DNA of 45,382 nt from Chara braunii (taxonomy: Eukaryota > Streptophyta > Charophyceae > Charales > Characeae): NCBI GenBank assembly GCA_003427395.1, contig BFEA01000062.1:1366329-1411710 (forward strand), written 5' to 3'. Within the stretch, counting starts at the first letter, position 1. Each line of letters opens with the position of its first letter. Shown in pieces: positions 9,157 to 18,150 of this stretch. Made by a program: the position numbers and the translations under genes. The notes below the pieces were generated by a model. The model did not search any database. It was given only the letters and a program-made list of their open reading frames with translations, and was not told the DNA's origin.

Positions 9157-9636
9157 ATTGCGGAAACATAATGTGGCTCGGCTCGGGCACCTTTTCCGAT
9201 CCTGGAGAACGCGAAATGCGACCTTGAGAAGTGTGCGGTTGCTGCAGCAGAACCAGGTTCGGAAATGCATTTCGCAAGTTCTACAGGCATGGCAGAAGTA
9301 TGCAGCGGAGATGACGAAAGCGGCAGTGAATCTCAAGACGTTTCGCGATGCTTCAGATAGAAGACTTACGTGCAAGTGCATAGAGTCATGGCGGAAAGCG
9401 TTGAACACAGAAGTCAAAAGGACAAGAAAGATGGAAAAGGTGATGGCGAAGTACGCATCGAGCAAGCTAGGAGAAAAGGTACTCAGGCATTGGAACGAAT
9501 ATGCGGCTTGCAGGTCTCAGGGACGACGATTGCTGTTGAAGGCTATGGAGAAGTGCGCTCAAATGGTGGATAGGGTCCTTACAGAGAATTTGCTTAAGGG
9601 GATTCTGAGAGAATGGAATGCGTGTTCGAGGGAAAG
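9157..9636 (+). CDS. Internal exon with Sfi1-type centrin-binding repeats
   Basis: A 480-base open segment is bounded by a good acceptor (TGACCACAG ending at 9156) and a good donor (AAAG|GTATGTAAA, GT at 9637). Both borders fall after the second codon base, so the exon is symmetric and exactly 160 codons. It is rich in Lys, Arg and Glu. It holds a ladder of helical repeats with a conserved Trp: LGHLFRSW, ISQVLQAW, CIESW, EKVLRHW, KGILREW, spaced 29, 33, 34 and 41 residues. That is the pattern of Sfi1-family proteins, whose repeats each bind a centrin at centrioles, basal bodies or spindle poles. Base and codon use differ from the LINE debris around it. No flanking exon was found; neighbouring introns may be packed with retroelements. 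An unrelated Trp-repeat coiled-coil protein is the alternative. Confidence 0.7.
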
Positions 9637-9642
9637 GTATGT
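9637..9642 (+). other. Predicted 5' splice site
   Basis: GTATGT follows AAAG and fits the plant donor consensus. It ends the Sfi1-like frame at a natural point: the frame beyond degenerates into Lys/Leu-rich low-complexity residues. Confidence 0.6.
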
Positions 9643-9904
9643 AAAAATAGAAGACCAAGTGGGTTTGAAACTTCGAACTTTAAAGTTTAAACTTTGAAAA
9701 CAGAAGGAAAAAAAAAGAACAAAAAAAGGTTGCTAGTACTTGCTACCCTAAAAATGGATTCCTAAATTGATCTTAGCCCAAGCCAGGTAATGGCCCCAGT
9801 GTTTCCAATGTCTTGTAAGATCATATATGGGACTCCGGAACCGGTTCCCAGCACGTGCTTGCTCCCCATGAATAGATTGGAGCCTTGTTTCAAGTTGTTT
9901 GTGA
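9643..9904. other. Intronic or intergenic DNA with a LINE-tail remnant
   Basis: No coding signal. 9830-9890 (GGAACCGGTTCCCAGCACG, GCTCCCCATGAATAGATTGG) is a diverged copy of the plus-oriented LINE tail block without a poly(A). Confidence 0.45.
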
Positions 9905-10018
9905 AAAGGGGTTAGCTTAGGCCCTATTGTCTCATCTGCATGTGATCCTAGCAGGATTTGAACTTGTGATCTGTTTGTCAATAATTACATGTGTACCATT
10001 CAGCCAATCGGTGTGGAA
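9905..10018 (-). mobile_element. tRNA-derived SINE (minus)
   Basis: On the minus strand GATTGGCTGAATGGTACACA acts as A box and CAAGTTCAAATCCTGC as B box. The body then reads GATCACATGCAGATGAGACA and ATAGGGCC. A second copy of this body lies at 10137-10215, so head and body repeat together, as expected for a SINE. Confidence 0.6.
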
Positions 10019-10136
10019 GGTAAAGGTGCAGAAAAATAGAAGACCAATCGGGTTATTTAAAAAAGAAAAAAAAAGGCCCAATTAATGGGAAACAAAGTGG
10101 GTTACATTTCAAAACTTCTTTTCTTTTTTTAAATGG

Positions 10137-10215
10137 AGAAGCCCCTATTGTCTCATCTTCATCTGATCTCAGCCACATGGGTATAGTTAATAGGCTCCCC
10201 AACTGCGTTACCAAC
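10137..10215 (-). mobile_element. tRNA-derived SINE, second copy (minus)
   Basis: The minus strand reads GGTAACGCAGTTGGGGAGCC followed by the same body as the 9905-10018 copy (GATCAGATGAAGATGAGACA, then ATAGGGGC). The head is more degenerate than in the neighbouring copy. Confidence 0.5.
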
Positions 10216-10284
10216 CAGATGGCGCAGGTCACCTTGGTTGCCCAGGAAGCTGGGGCGGGCAAGGGCCAGCGAACGTTGCTGTAA

Positions 10285-10285
<1 letters not shown>

Positions 10286-10317
<32 letters not shown>

Positions 10318-10318
10318 C
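10286..10318. repeat. (CAA)n microsatellite
   Basis: Eleven CAA/AAC units without interruption. Confidence 0.95.
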
Positions 10319-10379
10319 GCTATGCAGAAAAATAAACTGAACAACTTTTTTCTTTTTTAAAACAAAAAACAAGCAATAT

Positions 10380-10480
10380 TATATGCTGGGAACCGGGCCC
10401 AGTGTCCCTTACGAAGGTGCCGCAGTTCTCGAGCTGAGCAAGGCAGTTCGGCCAAGCAGAGCCTGGGCCACGGTATTCCA
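10380..10480 (-). mobile_element. LINE tail remnant (minus)
   Basis: GCTGGGAACCGGGCCCAGTG, then a stretch ending GGCCAAGCAGAGCCTGGGCC, matches 43078-43170 and, more loosely, the reverse of the LINE tail block. There is no adjacent ORF2. Confidence 0.45.
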
Positions 10481-10559
10481 AGTCAACAAAAACACGAAAC
10501 CCAAATCACCATATGCCCTATCCAATTCAAAACAAAAACACAAACCCAAAGAATAATAA

Positions 10560-11645
10560 GTCCTATTCAGTGTGAGTGGAGCAAAGAATAGCTATCGGGA
10601 GAAGTGGTGAGCCTCCAGAACTGAGTGGCAGAGCGCTACCGGGAGCGCTCCACCCCCCAACGTTTTGATGCGACGGTAGGCTCCTTGGTGAGGGTGGGAA
10701 ACGAAGAACGGCCGGGGCGCCATGATGGCAGTTTCGACGCGAGGGCGAGAGTGCGGGGGGAGAGGACAGCAGGGGGATGATGAGGCGGAAGTGGGATCGT
10801 GGGGCATGGAGGAGCAGGCTAGTGGTGTCCGGGCGTTGCTGAAGGCTAACTTGTTTGCTGTTTCTGTCACGTGCTTGCGTGCCTGAGAAGAAGAACACAG
10901 GGGCAGCGTGTCTCATATCATGGTCTCGTTGGAGTGGAGGAATGTTGCGGGGGGGAGTAAGGGGAGGCAGGCAGGATTTCATGGGCGAGAGGGAGAGTAT
11001 TACAAGAAGGAATGGAAGGAGGAACGCGAGAGTGACGAGGGGAGTCAAGTCGGGGCCCCAGTTGTTGCGAGGGACTACCGTTTGGTGTTTAGATACAACT
11101 CCCCCAGGGTACCTAAACCAGCAAGCAGATTCCTCAGGATGTCACAGGACACAGCCCCAGGCCTCACACTGCAGGGTTGGAGAGGAAGTACGATGCAAAT
11201 CATGACCAGGCACATGCTGAGGAATCACTTGAATTAGAATGGAGACCGGGGGGTGGTGGGGACTGTGTTTCCGCAAGGGCTCCCCTTCCCAAAAGGAGCC
11301 TCACCGGTCTTGGTTCTTTTTTATATGAACGATCCAAGTGACGAACCAGGGAATCAAATTCTCTGGTTAACACAGCGGGAGCTCCTGGACACCCCTATGT
11401 CTAGACTCAGATCCAATAACATTTGGGCAGCAGAAGAGCAGGCAGAATTCATCCTACATCCACTTGAAGAGTCGGCTCTAGACGAGGATAGAACCTGGGA
11501 CGACCCGCCCTTCGTCAACAGCCTCTCATCGGGCACAGCACAGGCCGCCTGAGGGTGTGTCTCATGAACAGAAATCAAATGCAACACGACGCACAGCAAA
11601 ACGTCCCGCTCCAATGCCCAAGCCCTCCGCGCCCGCCTCCTTAGC
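10560..11645 (+). other. Probable LINE 5' region or ORF1 remnant, unresolved
   Basis: This lies directly upstream of an ORF2 that starts at the endonuclease, where ORF1 would be expected. Frames are open only for 90-160 codons on both strands and none shows the CCHC knuckle seen in the ORF1 at 41 kb. EERESDEGSQVGAPVVARDY at about 11020-11080 faintly recalls an ORF2 C-terminal motif, so part of it may be an older LINE end. No firm call. Confidence 0.3.
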
Positions 11646-14455
11646 TAAGAAAACAACCGCTGTGGGCAAAAAAACTGGCAGAGGCTGACCTTGATGTGAG
11701 GTCTATAAACGTTAATGGACTGGCTCAACCGAACGACCAGAAAAAGACGGCGCTATGGAAACTGATGACACAGGACCTCGGAGGGGGGTGGCCTAATGCC
11801 ATAGGAATACAGGAAACACATCTTACTGATTCCCCCACACACCAGGAGAGGGCTAGACAAGTCTGGCCATACACCTCCTTCTCAGCGCCGGCCCGATCCT
11901 CCTCTTCCACTGGGGTAGCCATTTGGCTCCCCCCGTCATCCAGACTGCAACCATTACACGCGGAGTAGGACAAGGAGGATGGTAGGTGGGTCTGGAGGAT
12001 GGTAGGTGGGTCTGGATCAAAGCAATGGTAGGTACAGAAGAGATATATTTGGTCTGCGTGTATGCCCCGAATGATCCGCTACACCAGGTACAGTTCTTTA
12101 CGACGCTTCAACAGCTTCTCCCGACAGATGCTCCCGTTATCATGTGTGGCGATTTTAAGACCACCCCTGATCCCAACGTGGATAGGAGGTCCCAGTCCCA
12201 ACAGACACAAGGGCTGGAACCGCACAGGGACAAAGGCCCGGATAGCGTTATGCTAGATCACATGATGGATGGTATGGGCCTCATGGACTCGTATCGACAA
12301 CTACACCCAGCAAAAAGAGCCTATACTTGCGTCAGATCTCGAGGTGCAGCGGGGATTTCCAACTCTAGGATTGACCTGTGCCTGCTTTCAAATGAGTTGG
12401 CAGGCCTGCTCACAGCAGCCGAAATTCTGCCATTCTCCCCATGTAAGTCTTTTGATCATCACATGATAGCAATGGGACTTTCTTTCCACTCCCACATCTC
12501 AAAGGGCCCCGACTACTTCAAGTTCAATACATCTTTGTTGAAACTGCAATCCTTTCAAGTGATGGTCAAGGATTTCTGGGCTTACTGGAAGACACAGAAA
12601 CAGAACGACTGCTCGATTGTCAAATGGCTCAACCAAGGGGTGGCGCAACTAAGAGAGCGGGTCAAAAAGTTTGCCATCAAATATGCTCGTGATAGAAAGG
12701 CAACAATTGATAACCTGCTGTTACAGTTAGAGGAATGGGATGCACACCTCATGTCTAACCCATTAGACCACGCCACTTACAATGCCCTCCAGAATGCAAG
12801 ACAACACGTGCAAGACCATCTTGACGAGCAAATGCAAAAATGGAGAGTGCAAGCCAGAATAAAAAGAGACTTCACTGAGGGCACAATGTCAAAAGCCTTC
12901 TTTGCCAAAGTGAAGGCCAAGAGCAGACAAAACATTGTGCCCTCTCTTAAACACCCATTTGACGACAACCAACCGTCGACCACAAATGCTTACAAAATGG
13001 TGGAGTACGCCTCCCTATACTACCACAACTTGTTTACATCAGGCACGCCACATAGACCACCCCAAGTCCTAACGCAAGCAAGGAACTCCCTACTGGGGTC
13101 CCTCCCATCTCTCCTCTCCACAGTCCAAAGGGACAACCTGGAAAAGCCCGTGTCCACACAGGAGATCCTCAAGGCCTTGCAAGAAATGGATGACGACAAA
13201 ACGTCGGGACTGGACGCGTTCCCCAAAGAGTTTTGGTTATTTTTTTGGGACAATCTGGAGGAAGATTTCATGGACTATGTCAATGCAGTCCTTCGGGAGG
13301 AATCCTTTGGACATCTGATAGGTCAGGGGGTGATGACGCTTTTATACAAAAAAGGCAAAAAAGAAGAGATCAGAAATTATCGACCGATCACCCTCCTACC
13401 CGTGCCCTACAAGATCGTGGCTAAGGCGTGGGCAAACAGGCTGCTGCCCCTGCTTCCTAATCTCATTCACCTAGATCAATCAGGTTTCATGCCGCACCGA
13501 AATATTCAAGATAACATACTATTGGTGAATGAGACGATTAGGTACGCAAGGCAAAGAAAGGCAGAAGTGGCCATCCTGTTCATAGACTTCTAGAAGGCTT
13601 ATGACCATGTCGACTGCGACTTCCTGGACTTGTGTCTGACTACAATGAATTTTGGTCCGCTGTTCCAGAAATGGATTAACATTCTCCACAGAAACGCCAC
13701 GACTAACATCATGCTAAATGGTCACCTAGCCTCTCCATTTCGCCTCCAGTGATCGGTTAGACAGGGTGACCCGATAGCGCCCATGCTGTTCGTTCTAGTG
13801 ATGGAAGCCTTGGCTGCCATAATCAGATGCAATCCGGATATCCAAAAAATCGGTGTGCCAGAAATCCCGAGCCATTTGATTCCAGTCACCTCGCTGTTTG
13901 CTGGCGATCTCACGATACTTTTTAGAGCAAATAGCCAAAGTTTTACAGCATTGGCTCACACGATTCACCTATTCGAAGTCGCAGCAGACATGAAAGTGAA
14001 CTGGGGCACCAAACTGAAGGCTGGTGGCTACATCCGCAAGACACCCCCCCACCAATAGACCCCTAGGTCACATGGAGAACGAAAGAGTCAGCAATAAGGG
14101 TTCTGGGGGTGAACATTACGGCCCTGGGGCCTCCCCAAGACCATGAAGAGGCTCTGGTGAACGTGGCGATTCAGAGGATGTCAAAATGGGACACAAAGCC
14201 TACATCACTGGTGGGGAGAGTGCTGGCAATCAACAACGTCATCCTCGCCTCCATTTGGTACAAAGTGGCCTTCTGGGAAATAGGTCGTAAACAATTGTCC
14301 AAACTTAAACAGGCCACATCGTTGTACCTATGGAAAAATAATCACGAAGACACCCGCGCCATAAGAAGGGTGGCTTGGGATACTCTGACGCAGCCAAGAT
14401 CAGAAGGGGGATTGGGGATAATCGATCCGGAGGAAGAAACAAAGGCACTGCTGCT
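11646..14455 (+). pseudogene. LINE ORF2: AP-endonuclease and reverse transcriptase, broken
   Basis: Frame reads from WAKKLAEADLDVRSINVNGL, the start of an AP-type endonuclease. Endonuclease motifs present: IQETHL, VCVYAPND, GDFKTTPDP (usual Asn replaced by Lys), SRIDLCL and SFDHHMI. RT motifs: NYRPITLLPVPYKIVAKAWA, DQSGFMPHRNIQ, FIDF-stop-KAYDHVD, SVRQGDPIAPMLFVLVMEAL, and SLFAGDLTI in place of FADD, which removes a catalytic Asp. Lesions: TAG at 11966-11968, a 20-bp duplication at 11974-12013 that shifts frame, TAG at 13591-13593, TGA at 13750-13752, a stop near 14056 with a further frameshift, then AIRRVAWDTLTQPRSEGGLG. It was an autonomous non-LTR retrotransposon; it is now dead. The zinc-binding domain is missing because the element jumps to its tail at about 14450. 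Confidence 0.92.
11974..12013 (+). repeat. 20-bp tandem duplication causing a frameshift
   Basis: GGAGGATGGTAGGTGGGTCT occurs at 11974-11993 and again at 11994-12013. Twenty bases is not a multiple of three, so it separates the two endonuclease frames. The minus-strand copy near 22.2 kb has a single unit (VDGRWVWLR). Confidence 0.9.
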
Positions 14456-14541
14456 CTTATCAGCACCCCTAGCAGACGATCGGGTTGTTTTGGGGAAAAA
14501 AAAAGAAAAAGAAAAAAAAGAGAAAAAAGAAAAGAAGAAGC
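14446..14541 (+). mobile_element. Terminal piece of LINE 3' UTR and A-rich tail
   Basis: CTGCTCTTATCAGCACCCCT and AGCAGACGATCGGGTTGTTTT match the last 45 bases before the poly(A) of the minus-strand LINE at 17164-17210. The A-rich tail is 14494-14541. ORF2 runs straight into this segment, so about 1 kb (zinc-binding domain and most of the UTR) was deleted. Confidence 0.75.
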
Positions 14542-14703
14542 ATTAATCCGCCAGTTCACGCCCCCAGCCTTGCTCAAAAGAAACTCGTCGCCTATCCGGA
14601 AAAGTGGGCGCCGACACGCCGTCGATAAAAGAAATCGGCGGCCGGCGTCACTTTTCAGCCTCCGACACGTCCCCGCGGTCGATGTGAGGCGTGTACTGGT
14701 TGT
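14542..14703. other. Short G+C-rich spacer, unidentified
   Basis: Only the stretch between the LINE tail and the first TTAA element. I recognise nothing in it. Confidence 0.4.
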
Positions 14704-14899
14704 TTAAACCACCAGTACCCCGCGCAGCCATTTTTCCTGACGCGGCTGTTAATGCACTGCAAGTTTCGCGGGTCGGCCTAGTGGGCTAAAACGGCTGGCG
14801 GAGTCAGCCAAAGGGAGGCCCATGCCGGTTCATTTTTTTTTGGCGCGCAGGGCGTTACCAGGCTCGGCAAGGTAAGCGTCAAAGGGACTGGTGGTTTAA
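14704..14899. mobile_element. TTAA-flanked 188-bp inverted-repeat element, copy 1
   Basis: TTAA (14704-14707), then ACCACCAGTACCCCGCGCAG at the left end; ...GGGACTGGTGGT at the right end (to 14895), then TTAA (14896-14899). It has no ORF. It is nearly the same as the copy at 14964-15151. The TTAA flanks suggest a target-site duplication as in piggyBac-type transposons, although the termini do not look like classical piggyBac ends. Confidence 0.75.
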
Positions 14900-14959
14900 T
14901 TGCGATTTTGCATTCCCATTATTACTGGTGGTTTAATTGCTCTTTTCAGTACTGGTGGT
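14900..14959. repeat. Short units ending in the same transposon terminus
   Basis: Between the two 188-bp copies lie TTGCGATTTTGCATTCCC...TTACTGGTGGTTTAA and a shorter TTGCTCTTTTCAGTACTGG unit ending GGTGGTTTAA. The first unit recurs at about 16474-16512 on the far side of the hAT-like insertion. They look like solo right ends or satellite-like extensions of the family. Confidence 0.55.
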
Positions 14960-15155
14960 TTAAACCACCAGTACCCCGCACAGCCATTTTTTTCCCGACG
15001 TGGCTGTTAATGCACCACAAGTTTCGCGGGTCGCCTACTGGGCAAAATGGCTGGCGGAGCCAGTCAAAGGGAGGCCCATGCCGGTTCATTTTTTTGGGGC
15101 GCGCAGGACGTTACCAGGCTCGGCAAGGGAAGTGTCAAAGGGACTGGTGGTTTAA
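14960..15155. mobile_element. TTAA-flanked 188-bp inverted-repeat element, copy 2
   Basis: TTAA (14960-14963), ACCACCAGTACCCCGCACAG at the left, GGGACTGGTGGT ending at 15151, TTAA (15152-15155). The upstream unit ends GGTGGT at 14959, so the two share a single TTAA (GGTGGT-TTAA-ACCACC). This fits TTAA being target sequence rather than part of the element. Confidence 0.75.
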
Positions 15156-15284
15156 TTCAGGGATGTAAACCCGGTCCCACCGGGGGGTCCACCCCCAACC
15201 GGAACCGGGCCGGTGGGACCGGCCGGTCCACCAGGCCGGTTGCCCTCCGGTCGGCTATAGCGCATAGGCGAATACTGGCCGATT

Positions 15285-15350
15285 CAATTTTTTTCGGGCC
15301 AGGAGGCCCCCACAACCCGCGTGGGGGCCTCCTGGCCCAAAAAAAAATTG
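15285..15350. repeat. Long perfect palindrome inside the hAT-like element
   Basis: An 18-bp perfect stem (GGGCCAGGAGGCCCCCAC at 15296-15313 with its complement at 15321-15338) has a seven-base loop. It is extended outward by a CAATTTTTTT / AAAAAAAATTG A-T stem. Confidence 0.9.
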
Positions 15351-15366
15351 AAACCGGTCCGGTAGG

Positions 15367-15474
15367 GCAGCCTCCATGTTTCGAAAAGGGCTGCCTCTCT
15401 GGGACGCTGCTCTCGAAAGATCGGCGGCCCAGATGAGGCCTCCCTTTTCGAAAATTGGAGGAGCTGCCATTCCC
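15367..15474. repeat. Imperfect inverted repeat
   Basis: GGCAGCCTCCATGTTTCGAA with AAGGG (15367-15391) pairs with CCCTTTTCGAAAATTGGAGG with AGCTGCC (15448-15474). Only a few positions mismatch. Confidence 0.7.
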
Positions 15475-15649
15475 TCCCTCCTGCTACTTCCTGCCTCCCC
15501 TGACTCACCAGCCATCCCGTCAACAAGCCAATGCCCCCGCTGTCATCGCCCGTCGCTGTCGTCATCGTCGTCGTCGTCGTCATTGTTGTGCAGCGAAGCC
15601 CGCCCGCCTGTCATCATCGTCGCCCGCCCGCCAGGGCGCCACAGGTACG

Positions 15650-15718
15650 TTTTCTTCTTCTTCTTCTTCTTCTTCTTCTTCTTCTCCTCCTTACGTTGTG
15701 TGGAAGCGTAGACGCGCG

Positions 15719-15813
<95 letters not shown>

Positions 15814-15886
15814 NNNNNNNNNNNNNNNNNNAGGCGCACGGTAAAGAGAGAGAGTAGGCGCGCAGTAGGTAGGTAGGTAGGTAGGT

Positions 15887-15932
<46 letters not shown>
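15650..15932. repeat. Microsatellite cluster with assembly gap
   Basis: (TTC)n at about 15652-15684, (AC)n at about 15720-15780, (AG)n at 15781-15813, 18 N at 15814-15831, (TAGG)n at about 15864-15888, and (AG)n to 15932. Open frames over it are artefacts of the repeats. Confidence 0.95.
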
Positions 15933-15935
<3 letters not shown>

Positions 15936-16079
15936 ACAATCTAACTACCTACGCGCCAGCCAACCCCCCCCCCCAACGATCAAGTGTGGTATCTGCTCCG
16001 ATCAGTTTCATTCTGATTCGTGGTCCATCGAGGCCTTTTTTTTTCAAACAAAAAAAAAGTAGCGTGTGTTGAAGCAAGC

Positions 16080-16080
<1 letters not shown>

Positions 16081-16132
<52 letters not shown>
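16081..16132. repeat. (GA)n microsatellite
   Basis: About 25 GA units inside the hAT-like element. Confidence 0.95.
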
Positions 16133-16134
<2 letters not shown>

Positions 16135-16475
16135 AGATACGTGCAGAAAGCCAGATACGTTGTTGCTGAAGCCCGTGCATGCGGAAACCACAGCACAACA
16201 ACCCCCCTAACCCCCGACCCCCAACCCATGAAATACAACCCCCGCCCCCTGCCCCCCCCCCAAAAAACAAAAAATTCTCTATTAAAGTTTTCTCACCGGA
16301 TTCGGGGAGATCTCGGCGAGCGCAGTCCAACCATGTTCTAAAAAAAATAATAATAATAAATTGACCCACTTTTGGGCCCAACCGAAATTCCGGTTGGACC
16401 AGCTGGGGTCCAACCGGCCCAGTTGGGACCGGTCCGTTCCAACCGGCCGGTTGACGACACAGCCCTGGTTCAATT

Positions 16476-16634
16476 GTGATTTTGCATTCCCGTTATTACT
16501 GGTGGTTTAATTGCTATTTTGCATTCCCATTTGTGCAAAGATGTGGATGGTATGTTTCAGCCCTTATCAGTCCATCGAACCGGCAGATTCATCTCTTCTG
16601 CCTGACCCAGGCTCGGACTCTTTTCTTTTTTTTT
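16476..16634. mobile_element. Right flank of the nested transposons
   Basis: 16476-16512 resumes the sequence interrupted by the hAT-like element: GTGATTTTGCATTCCCGTTA, then TTACTGGTGGTTTAATTGC. This matches 14901-14936. A further GCTATTTTGCATTCCCATTT follows. The rest is unremarkable. Confidence 0.55.
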
Positions 16635-16705
16635 TGACCCGGGCTCGAACTCGACACGTCTCCAATGCAACTCAGTCATGCAACCACTCAGGCTACAGAT
16701 TCCAC
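16635..16705 (-). repeat. tRNA-like SINE module (minus)
   Basis: On the minus strand TAGCCTGAGTGGTTGCATGA serves as A box and GTCGAGTTCGAGCCCGGG as a strong B box. A T-rich run lies beyond it. Confidence 0.6.
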
Positions 16706-16757
16706 GTGTCTTTGATGGGCAACTTCAGCGATTTTGAGAGTGTCATAAGCTACCGTG

Positions 16758-16853
16758 TTCACCTGAATAGGACGCCTGGTCATTATCGCTGTATCTAGAC
16801 TGAAAGTTGCCCCCAGATACAGCTATAATGACCAATCGTTCTATTCGGGTGAA
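16758..16853. repeat. Foldback hairpin with 39-bp arms
   Basis: The arms 16758-16796 and 16815-16853 pair over 39 bases with about six mismatches, around an 18-base loop. TTCACCTGAATAG opens the left arm and CTATTCGGGTGAA closes the right. Weaker pairing extends outward. It is non-coding and could be a small foldback transposon or a hairpin-RNA precursor. Confidence 0.8.
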
Positions 16854-16859
16854 GAACGT

Positions 16860-17147
16860 AGGCTGGGAACGTAAGGACTTGGTTTCCCATTTCACCATAC
16901 CTTTTCCCTTGAGCACACACTCCAGCCTCTAAGGCTACGGACTTCCCCCGAACACAACCCAACCTCATTGTGAATGCCAACAGGCAATGTTTCGCCCCTA
17001 GGGACATCCGTTAAAATTGGAACACCAACAGGCAATGTTTCGCATTGACCCTGCGCGTTAATTGAAAAAAAAAGACGCAATGTTTATGTCCAAAAAAGTC
17101 ACAATGAGGGTGCGTTGTGATCAGGGGAAGATGGTAGCGTAATGTTC
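16860..17147. other. Unidentified intergenic DNA
   Basis: No gene is seen. A short direct repeat, CCAACAGGCAATGTTTCGC, occurs near 16977 and 17026. Confidence 0.5.
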
Positions 17148-17452
17148 TTTTTTTTTTTTTTTTAATAACAAGAACAGCCCGAGCGACTGCTAGGGGTGCT
17201 GATAAAAGCAGGCACCACTAGCATTGCCGGGGAGGCTCCATATACTGTGGGGAGCAGCACCTGCTGGGAATCGGGTCCAGCGTCCCTGTAGAGTACAATG
17301 TCTGAGTTGAAACTAGTGTGAACAAGAAGGGGCAGTATGCATGAGAGGGCTGGGCAGTGAGCAGCCCTGCCTCTACCTGTCATGAATTTGTCAAAGCCAC
17401 GAGTAACCGAAACCACTGATGCAATTATAGGCTGTCGACTTTCAGTCACATC

Positions 17453-17800
17453 TGTCTGATTGTTGCCATGTGTTGTTGTGTCATTAGCTGTGGTACCGTG
17501 TAAACTGTGTATGTGCTGTTACGTGTGCTGTTGCGTGGAACTCAGGTGCATCATGATATATTACAATGTACAGTGTGAGGTGTGGTTGAGAGTGTTCCTG
17601 GGCGTTTAGTGTGAATGTACTGTTGCGTGGAGAACAGGTGTATTGTGTCTGTTTGTTGCCGTGAGTTGTTGTGTTTTGTTTTGTGCTGTGCCATTGTGTA
17701 AATTGTGTATGTGCTGCTTGATAGAAGTCAGGTGCATTGTGCTACATTACAATGTGCAGTGTGAAGTGTGGTTGAGAATATTCCGCGATTTAGTTTGCCT
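17453..17800. repeat. About 195-bp tandem repeat, two units
   Basis: Unit 1 from about 17453 (TCTGATTGTTGCCATGTGTT) and unit 2 from about 17648 (TCTGTTTGTTGCCGTGAGTT) both run through GTGTATGTGCTG, CAGGTGCAT, TTACAATGT and GTGTGGTTGAGA. The sequence is rich in TG steps, and divergence is moderate. Confidence 0.75.
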
Positions 17801-17934
17801 GCTCTTCAACCCTGCCGCTGTCCTGGCGGCATTTGCGCTGCACACTTTGTCTTTGTGGGAGACCAGTCCCGGCCAGCAGGCAGAGGAAAAAGGGAGGGGA
17901 GGGAAGGCCAGGGAAGGACCGAGGGGACAGGCTG

Positions 17935-18003
17935 GCGGTGGACATTTGCAGCAGGGGCCAGAGGGTTTAGTGGGTGGACATTTATAGCAGGGGCCAGAGG
18001 GTT
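17935..18003. repeat. Short tandem duplication
   Basis: GGTGGACATTTGCAGCAGGG with GCCAGAGGGTTTA recurs immediately as GGTGGACATTTATAGCAGGG with GCCAGAGGGTTTA. The units are about 36 bases with two differences. Confidence 0.85.
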
Positions 18004-18150
18004 TAGGGGTTAAGAGAGATATCTAGGGCTGTGAGAAGACGGGTACATCAGGCATGAGGATAAAGTCAGTAGGTTGGAAATGGGGAGACAAAGGATCTTG
18101 CGGGAGGAATTCCCACTGGGCCTCCGTGGACAGCTATGGTCGCCATTGTA

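Larger units (their letters stand above)
15158..16467. mobile_element. hAT-like non-autonomous transposon with 8-bp target duplication
   Basis: The ends are CAGGGATGTAAACCCGG (from 15158) and ...CGACACAGCCCTG (to 16467), so the termini read CAGGGATGT and CAGGGCTGT inward. Flanks are GTTTAATT (15150-15157) and GTTCAATT (16468-16475), an 8-bp duplication with one mismatch. CAGGG-type ends with 8-bp duplications are typical of the hAT superfamily. Both subterminal regions are crowded with ACCGG/CCGGT motifs, as expected of transposase-binding repeats. There is no transposase ORF; the 1310-bp interior is filled by a long palindrome, microsatellites and an 18-base gap. Confidence 0.75.
17148..18150 (-). 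mobile_element. LINE 3' UTR and poly(A), minus strand
   Basis: T16 at 17148-17163 is the poly(A) of a minus-strand LINE. It is preceded on that strand by the standard tail block (GGACGCTGGACCCGATTCCC, then CAGCAGGTGCTGCTCCCCAC). The UTR is longer than in other copies because of a two-unit tandem repeat at 17453-17800 and a short duplication near 17935-18003. Confidence 0.75.

Noticed and set aside
10563-11048. 161-codon minus-strand frame
   Set aside because: Ser/Pro/Leu-rich, antisense to the 5' part of the plus-strand LINE, no family signal.
15650-15932. Frames made of His-Thr, Arg-Glu or Val-Cys repeats
   Set aside because: Microsatellite translations crossing an assembly gap.
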